Assembly: GCA_963930645.1 (NCBI GenBank)
Contig: OZ005653.1
Location: 108,937,259-109,001,258, forward strand
DNA from: Salticus scenicus
Lineage: Eukaryota; Arthropoda; Arachnida; Araneae; Salticidae
DNA: 64,000 nucleotides
Reading direction: 5' to 3'
Below the pieces are notes generated by a model that saw only the letters and a program-made list of their open reading frames with translations, was not told where the DNA came from and ran no database searches. Made by a program: the position numbers and the translations under genes. Below, in pieces: positions 57,589 through 64,000 of this stretch; position 1 is the stretch's first letter; every line of letters begins with the position of its first letter.

Positions 57589-57947
57589 ATTAGACTTATT
57601 ATTCATATATATATAATTGCAAAGTTCAATTTATTTTTTTTTAAGCAAATGAAATTCATAATTATCTTGTGTAGATATAATGCATTTAATTTGAATGTAT
57701 ATATATATATAATACCATTAGATGTGCGAATTGTAACAACTCAAACTTTACTGTGATTTGGAAAAAAAATTCTACTTTAGAAAAATTTAGAAAAAAACTT
57801 TAAATTATATATTTTTTCAAAGGTACTTGCTTATGATAATGTATCTATATATAAAGTTTTTTATATACAAGATGCAATCAAGCATATTTATAAATGTTCA
57901 TAATCTAAGAATATTTTAAAAATAAAAATTTTTGAAAAAAAAGGAGG
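55211..57947. other. AT-rich intergenic sequence, rich in microsatellites
   Basis: Contents include T tract 55214-55230, (ATA)n and (AAATG)n near 55907-55960, A tract 57080-57112, (ATT)n 57229-57264, (TA)n and (TG)n 57267-57296 and (TA)n 57546-57586. The frames at 57264-57756 are translations of these runs. No gene was recognised. Confidence 0.5.
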
Positions 57948-60934
57948 AAAAACGAAAAGAGGTGATAGATCAGCCCTTGGGGAGCATAAAACACCATAGA
58001 AACCCTGACCTATCTCTAACCGTTTCCGAGTTATGGTAGATAGAAGAAAAATCTGTTTTTTTCCATCCTGTCTGAAAAAACCCAAATTTGTGAGCTTTCA
58101 GAACAATTTACATACAAAATAAGTACATATTTGGAAAGACCAGAAAAAATCCTATCGCGTGACGCCATTTACAGCAGGATATCTTAATTTGACGGCGAGC
58201 TACAAGCGCTAACACTTTGGCGAAGTTTAAAATCGAATTGTCACCAAATTCTTTAACCGGCAATTCTGCAAACACCGTTCAAGCTACAATCGGTCAAATT
58301 TACCAAAAACTTCTCCATTCCAAAAGCTTTAGAATGAGCCACAATAAACCATATTGGTGTTCTTTTTCAGGAGAAATTTTGCCTTTTGTTTGAAATAAAT
58401 CACTGAAAACGGCATTCATCGATATTCGGAAAAAGAAATGATGGTGAGTAAATGGAACGTATGCAAATTCGTGACTATTTGCATATGGACTCTTAGTGAT
58501 ATGGAGTTGCATTCCACACTTCCTGCGCGTGCATCCCGCTCGCGGGTACAAATGGCGAGACAATCTGTAACAGCTCATTAGCTCGTCAGCTTCTTTTAAT
58601 TTTTATGCTGCTTATTTCTTTAGCATTTTCTGGACTTTGCCTGAGCTCGACCGATTCTTTTTACGCTGCCCTCACGTCTACTTGCTCTCTCTTAATTCAT
58701 ACTCAGTATGATTTCCTACATTGGTATGATTTAACCAAGTTGGTTCTTATACCGCATCACTTTTTTCTTCTACTTTTGTAAATTAATATTGAAATTTTTT
58801 CAGTTTTTGTTTAACCTTCTGAATTTTATTTTCAATTGAAGCCATCACAGGGATCAAATTGTCATTCTTTCCAACCTGTAAACAGATATGCCTAGTTTTA
58901 CAAATTAAGAGTACGCAAAAATGCATTTCGTGTATGGATTTTGCGATGGTAACTCTCGGAGAGCCGAAGAAGAGTAGCGTCTACGTTATCAACATCGTCG
59001 TGCGCCCAACCGTGCTGTATTTGCCGCAATTCATCGAAGGCTTAGGGAGAGTGGGTCGTTCGGTAGCGTGTACGAAAGGGGCCATCATAGCCGCTACACC
59101 CCCGCTGAGAAGTCCGTACTCGACGGAGTGGAAGAAAATCCAAATAAGTGTTCACGCATACATTTGGGCAGAATCTCCCAAAGTAAAGTGATGAATGTTT
59201 TGCGCAAAAACCAGTATCATCCATACCTCTTCACGCCGGTACAAGAATTAGAGATATTGAGGAACAGCATTTCCTTAGAACGATACTGTGGACAGATGAA
59301 TCACTTTTCACTCGGGATGGCATTTTAAATTTACATAACTGGCATCATTACGCTCAACAAAAACCATTTGTAACACGAAACTCATCGTTCCAGACGCGAT
59401 TCAGCTTAAATGTTTAGCTTGGAGTGGTTGGCTATCGCTTGATAGGTCCACATGTGTTCCAATGTCATCTGACTAGCAATACATATTTGTAGTTTCTGGA
59501 ACATCATATTCCAGGATTACTTGATCTCATTCCTGTACCCCAACGAGCGGAAATGATTTTTCAATACGATGGGGCCCCTGCACATTCTTCCAATGCCGTT
59601 CGGGACTTCTTCACTCAGTAGTATCCGCGATGGATTGGTCGTAATGGACGAATTCCTTGGCCCCCTAGATCGCCAGATCTCACTGCATTGGACTTCTATG
59701 TTTGGGGTTTCCTGAAGCAAGACGTTTACCCCACAGAAGTTGCCAGTTTGCAAGATTTAAGCAGCCGGCTCGTAGATGCAATAATAAAACTGAGGGATGA
59801 GCTTACGCTAAAAGCTACTGTTTTTTTCCGTCCGTAAGCGGGCAAGGCCATGTATCAGGTGGAAGGTTGACCAATTTCAGCAGCGGTACTAAATTTCACA
59901 CATCCTTTCGAATGCATATGTGCTTTAATCATAAACGTGTGATACGTTTTTTTTTTTTTTTTCCATATACCTTTGAGAAAGACGTGAGAAACGTCATACT
60001 TATTTTGTTTCCATTCCATTGTGTTTGTAAACTTAACACAACTGCTACTTTTCTTGTTTGTCTTTAAAACTTTCGTTTCTGTATCTGACAAAACAGCGGG
60101 CTGAAGGCGGACATGAAATCAGGAAAGACCATGGCATCCAGTGAGCCTCCTTCTCGATGAACATCGAGTTCTGTGATAAATGTATTTCAAACAAGCAAGA
60201 GAGCAGCGTGAAAAGAATCGGTCGAGCTCAGGCAAAGTGCAGAAAATGCTAAAGCAATAAGCAGCATAAAACGTAAAAGAAGCTGACGAGCTAATGAGCT
60301 GTTACAGATTGACTCGCCTTTTGTATGCGCGCGCAGGAAGGTTGGAATACATCTACATATCACTAAGTGTCGATATGCAGATAGTCACGAATTTGCATAT
60401 GTTCCATTTACTCACCATCGTTCCTTTGCCGAATTTCAACGAACGCCGTTTTTAGTGATGTATTTCAAACAAAATTCTACATTTCTCGTGAACTAGAACA
60501 CCGATATGGTTTATTGTGAGCTCATTCTGAAGCTTGTGGAATGGAGACGTTTTTGGTAAATTTGATCGATTTTAGCTTGATCGGTGTTTGCAGAATTGCC
60601 GGTTAAAGAATTTGGTGACAACTCGATTTTAAAATTCGCCAATGTTTTAACGCTTGTAGCTCGCCGTCAAATTAAGGTGTCCTGGAGTAAATGGTGTCAT
60701 CCGATATGATTTTTTCTTCTCTTTCCAAATATGTGCTTTTTTTGAGTGTAAGTATTTCAGAAAGCTCAAAAATTTAGGTTTTTTCAGACGCCATGGAAAA
60801 AAACAGATTTTCCTTCTATCTACCATAACTCGGAAACGATTAGAGATAGGACAGGCATTCTATGGTGTTTTATGCTCCTCATGGGCTGTTCTATCACCTC
60901 CTTTCATTTGGCAGATTATGTCAAACTCACCCTG
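57948..60934 (+). mobile_element. Tc1/mariner-type transposon copy 2, arms extended to ~740 bp
   Basis: The right end is complete (complement CAGGGTGAGTTTGACATAA, TA at 60935-60936). The left end lacks roughly the outermost 30 bp and starts in the AGGTGATAG...CAGCCC segment. Inverted arms are about 57948-58685 and 60195-60934, some 275 bp longer than in copy 1. The extra part of the right arm starts just after TGTATTTCAAACAA (60181-60194). A transposase pseudogene lies on the plus strand. The frame at 58300-58578 lies in the arm. Confidence 0.8.
58888..59875 (+). pseudogene. Tc1/mariner-type transposase pseudogene, copy 2
   Basis: It starts at ATG 58888 (MPSFTN, then a TAA) and aligns with copy 1 throughout. 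MHFVYGFCDGNSRRAEEE is followed by a TAG, then RRAPNRAVFAAIHRRLRESG. About 46 bp are missing after FTPVQ (near 59245), removing the helix before the first catalytic block. WTDESLFTRDG is kept, then stops near 59413. FQYDGAPAHSSNAVRDFF holds the second Asp, a TAG follows near 59620, and WPPRSPDLTALDFYVWGFLK holds the third Asp. Copy 2 therefore preserves the catalytic blocks that copy 1 has frame-shifted, while copy 1 keeps the part deleted here. Both are inactive as they stand. Confidence 0.8.
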
Positions 60935-60936
60935 TA

Positions 60937-60968
60937 TATATATATACATTAAGTAAAATTACCAGAAT

Positions 60969-61001
<33 letters not shown>

Positions 61002-61180
61002 GTGGAGACCTGTGCTATTATTAGAATAAACTCACTGAAAATTCATTGTTTTAAATGTGAAGCATTATAAATATTTCTTTAACTGATTTTTTTAAACTCT
61101 ACATTGAAAAACATTATATATATTTATATATCAGTAATTAAATAACATAAAACAAACTGCTTCTCACTATTATGATTTCT

Positions 61181-61226
<46 letters not shown>

Positions 61227-62980
61227 ATCAAAAGTTTTTGTTTTAATACTTGAAATTCACATTTAAATGTTATTCAATGTACAATTTTATACATATGTTT
61301 AGACATCAGCCATGCACTTCTCTTTATATGTTTTTTAGATAGTCATGCCTTAAATATAAATAGATATATACATCGTCGCCAAGCACAACAGAAGAATGCA
61401 TTCTTAAATTCAGAGATAAAATTAAATTCAGATGTGAAGACTTATCTGTATAAATTTACTACACCATGTTTTTTTTTTTTTGTTTTTGTTTGTTATTCTT
61501 TTTAAGAGATATTAAGTATTTAAGGCATAAATATGTTTTTCTTAACAAAGCGTAATAATTTTGAGAAAGATCTTTTGTAGTCATTTCGATGAAATCTTTT
61601 CATACTTTTTTCGAATATAACATGGGATTTATATACGTTAATGTGGTATAAATTACTTCAAATATTTAAAGGTATATTTTTGTTTCCTCCTCTTCCTCAG
61701 GTCTGTTTTAAATACTTTGCATATTTGACGTTATTAACCATCTGACTGCTGCTGACGGATATATTCGGTCTCTGAGCTTTTGTTTCTGACACATGACACT
61801 TATAATTATATAATTATGAATTTAAATTGTTTGTAAATTTGAAAGTCATAAGTAGTATATATAATGGTTGTAAGCCTATGCAAAAATTCATTTTTAATCA
61901 TAAGCTGAGATACGCTTTTATTTAGTACATTAAAGAACTGTGCTGTGAAAACAATTACAGTTTTGCCCTTTTCAAAGTTAGTCAGTTTGTTAAATAATAT
62001 TGCTTTTTTTTTTAAATTATGTTGATAAATCAAGCGTACAAATATTCAAAATATGTTTTTATTTAAATCAAGTTTTAAAGCAAAATAATAACATATATAT
62101 ATCACTCTCAAATTCTATCTTAGTTAACTCATGTCTTTATAACAGAAATACTTTGCTGCATTTGTATTGCTATATTTGGAAAATTGTTTATATAACATAT
62201 TTTAATAATTGAATGAGCTATGACTTTAAACGCAGTATAATCAATAATTTTTAATGTCATTTTTTTTCTTCTAAAACTTGAAATTTGCATTACAAAGTAT
62301 TAATAATATTAGCTAATAAAATGCATTTACGATTAAACCACTTTTAATTTATGTTGCTCTCAATGTAACCAAACTCTACTGACATAATTTGAATAATTGT
62401 ACCTAATTGAATACTTTAACAATTCATAACAGTAATTTATCTACACTAAAATTTATATAGAGTTGTCATTGTCATAATCCTAATGAAACCTTTGTAATAA
62501 GTTAGACATTTAAATTAAATTTTATCGATATCTCAGACCAAATAGCTTAGCACATAAATTGAATTTATATTTACAGTCCAGATAAATTACGTAATTCCTC
62601 TTAAAATGTATAGAAATAGAAATTAATACAATTTGTCTTAAGTAATTAAAAAAAAAAACTTTTTTCTTTTTTTGTGCAGTTTTACATTTACCTTATTTAT
62701 ATAATTTTTACATTTGATAAATAAAATTTATCGGAAAAAATAAAGATGTTTTTTCGAGAAATTATCTTCATTTTAATAAAAAGTAATTAATTTAATATCA
62801 TTAATAACCATTTAAACGTATTAATTATCACAGCAATTTCAATACATATTTCAATGTGTCATTTAAAATGGAAATAAAACTTTTCATCATAATTAGGCAA
62901 AAAAGTAAACATATACACATAAAGCATGATTATATATATATAAAGAAAGATGTAAAAAATGACGTTATCTTTCACATAAA
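60937..62980. other. AT-rich intergenic sequence with poly-T tracts
   Basis: T tracts lie at 60977-61001 and 61181-61221. The small frames at 61806-62212 have no recognisable features. No RNA gene was seen. Confidence 0.5.
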
Positions 62981-62983
62981 TAC

Positions 62984-63122
62984 CATTTCTGTATAGAATC
63001 CTAAGATTGTCGTATCCGAATCTAGTGCCACCGTGGTAAAGGAATGAATAATTCTTGTGTTCTTCACCACCATAACGTTTATTCAATAGAGTCGTATGGC
63101 TTGAGATGGTAATTATTTTTTT
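62984..63122 (-). CDS. Candidate internal exon of an unidentified gene
   Basis: On the minus strand an acceptor (GGAAATGACAG) is followed by 46 open codons and a donor AATG|GTATTT. The translation includes SSHTTLLNKRYGGEEHKNYS and FLYHGGTRFGYDNLRILYRN. It has balanced use of G, H, R, Y and E, unlike the K/N/I/F-rich chance frames around it. Length 139 nt is typical of an internal exon; it starts in phase 0 and ends in phase 1. I do not recognise the protein family. No partner exon was identified within the window, so this could be an isolated decayed exon. Confidence 0.35.
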
Positions 63123-63155
63123 CTGTCATTTCCACTACATATTTTACACGTACAC

Positions 63156-63413
63156 TGAATAATCAGCGATATATCTCTAAGAGTTTATAACCTGTTTTCT
63201 TAAATTAAGTTTAAGGTTTTTCTACAGCTATATCTCAAGAGGATAATGCAAAAACATATGTGCCTCGTAATTTGCAATTGTTTTTGAATAATTAGCGATA
63301 TATCTCTAAGAGTTTATAATCTGTTTTCTTAAATTAAGTTCAATGTTTTTCTACAGCTATATCTCAAGAGGATAATGCAAGAGCATATGTGCCTCGTAAT
63401 TTGCAATTGTGTT
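63156..63413. repeat. Tandem duplication, 129-bp unit, two copies
   Basis: TGAATAATCAGCGATATATC at 63156 is repeated as TGAATAATTAGCGATATATC at 63285. The match continues through CTACAGCTATATCTCAAGAG and GTGCCTCGTAATTTGCAATT with only a handful of differences, so the duplication is fairly recent. Confidence 0.85.
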
Positions 63414-64000
63414 TATACTTATACATATCCCCGTCATCTTTTAGGAAGCAATTAAGTCCGACGCATGCTCAAATATGTAGGAACGACAATTCACAATATT
63501 TTGAAAACACAACTGTTTCTCATTAACATTTTGGAATATGATTGTTCGAAGCTTTCATTCTTCTGCGGGGCATACAGAAAATTTTAGCGCAAAATAAAAG
63601 TACAGTATGTAGTCCAGGCCCAATATTTAGAATTGTCTCCTATACAAAATAAATTTCCTGACTTTGGGGCAACGATCACTGGGATCGTTGGCCCAGTCGG
63701 AATTCCCATATACCTTCAAGACAGGTTCTTCAGTATTATAATATGTCAATTTGAGATTATTTGTTCTTTTCAAATACCTAATTAGCCAATTTACCGCTAC
63801 CCAATCGTTTGCTCTTAGTCACTTATTTCTCCTACTCAAAATACATAACAATGCGCATATAACCTGTCTATATTATGCATTTCTTGGTAAAGGGTTTTCT
63901 TCATCATTTAATTTTATATAACCTGTCTAAATATGAGTTTCTGAAGCTTTTGAGTTTTTTTAGCCGTATTTGGTTATAATTTCTTGTATATTGTGTATTT
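63414..64000. other. Sequence with a GC-rich hairpin, otherwise featureless
   Basis: GGGGCAACGATC and GATCGTTGGCCC (63666-63694) can pair at 11 of 12 positions around a 5-base loop. ATAACCTGTCTA occurs twice (63859 and 63919). No gene was recognised. Confidence 0.45.

Noticed and set aside
57264..57756. Frames of 62 and 134 codons
   Set aside because: Built from (TG)n, (A)n and (TA)n runs; no protein-like composition.

Overview
The window looks like a gene-poor, repeat-dominated stretch of an animal nuclear genome, most likely an arthropod. A spider or other chelicerate is my guess from general resemblance of the repeats, not from a diagnostic gene. The base composition is very AT-rich, with many (TA)n, (A)n and (T)n tracts. 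It holds Tc1/mariner-type transposase remnants with TA target sites, TTAA-flanked piggyBac-type miniature elements, tRNA-derived repeats, and pieces of possible genes with spliceosomal introns. There are no operons, ribosome binding sites or bacterial-type genes, and nearly all long open frames are low-complexity or repeat artefacts.

Layout. 0-6.5 kb: a TTAA-flanked miniature element (266-493), diverged interspersed repeats and a large nested inverted repeat (4067-5772). 7.2-8.0 kb: the best candidate for a non-repeat coding region, two phase-compatible minus-strand exons ending in a stop and an AATAAA signal. 8.4-12.4 kb: repeat units and an inverted-repeat element (9848-11086) interrupted by a second TTAA-flanked element, with the empty site preserved in a relative at 4.5-5.3 kb. 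14.4-16.6 kb: a 1.3 kb repeat built of about 175-bp units, an inverted partial copy, then a candidate hammerhead ribozyme on the minus strand (16587-16643). 17-18.7 kb: a dead Tc1-like transposon with its TIRs and TA duplication.

21.5-38.3 kb is the most intricate region. A nine-unit array of about 150 bp (21540-22810) leads into tRNA-Thr-like repeats and a giant palindrome with arms of about 1.7 kb (23098-24814 and 24905-25789 plus 37448-38287). A tRNA-like sequence lies at its centre. The right arm is split by an 11,654-bp insertion (25792-37445) bounded by TA duplications. Its related termini carry about 20 copies of AACGTT, and the intact left arm preserves the empty site. The insertion itself contains a hairpin MITE, a copy of the 1.3 kb repeat, an inverted pair of hammerhead-like motifs and other diverged repeats.

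38-48 kb: mostly AT-rich DNA, inverted pieces of the 150-bp satellite, retroelement fragments and part of a foldback element. 48.6-51.4 kb and 57.9-60.9 kb: two copies, in opposite orientation, of a Tc1/mariner-type transposon with unusually long inverted repeats and a broken transposase. In the second copy the inverted arms are about 275 bp longer. 53.7-54.6 kb: a full foldback element. 63 kb: a candidate exon and a 129-bp tandem duplication.

No set of genes acting together is visible. The window is mainly a record of nested insertions, and the paralogous empty sites allow part of their order to be read directly.
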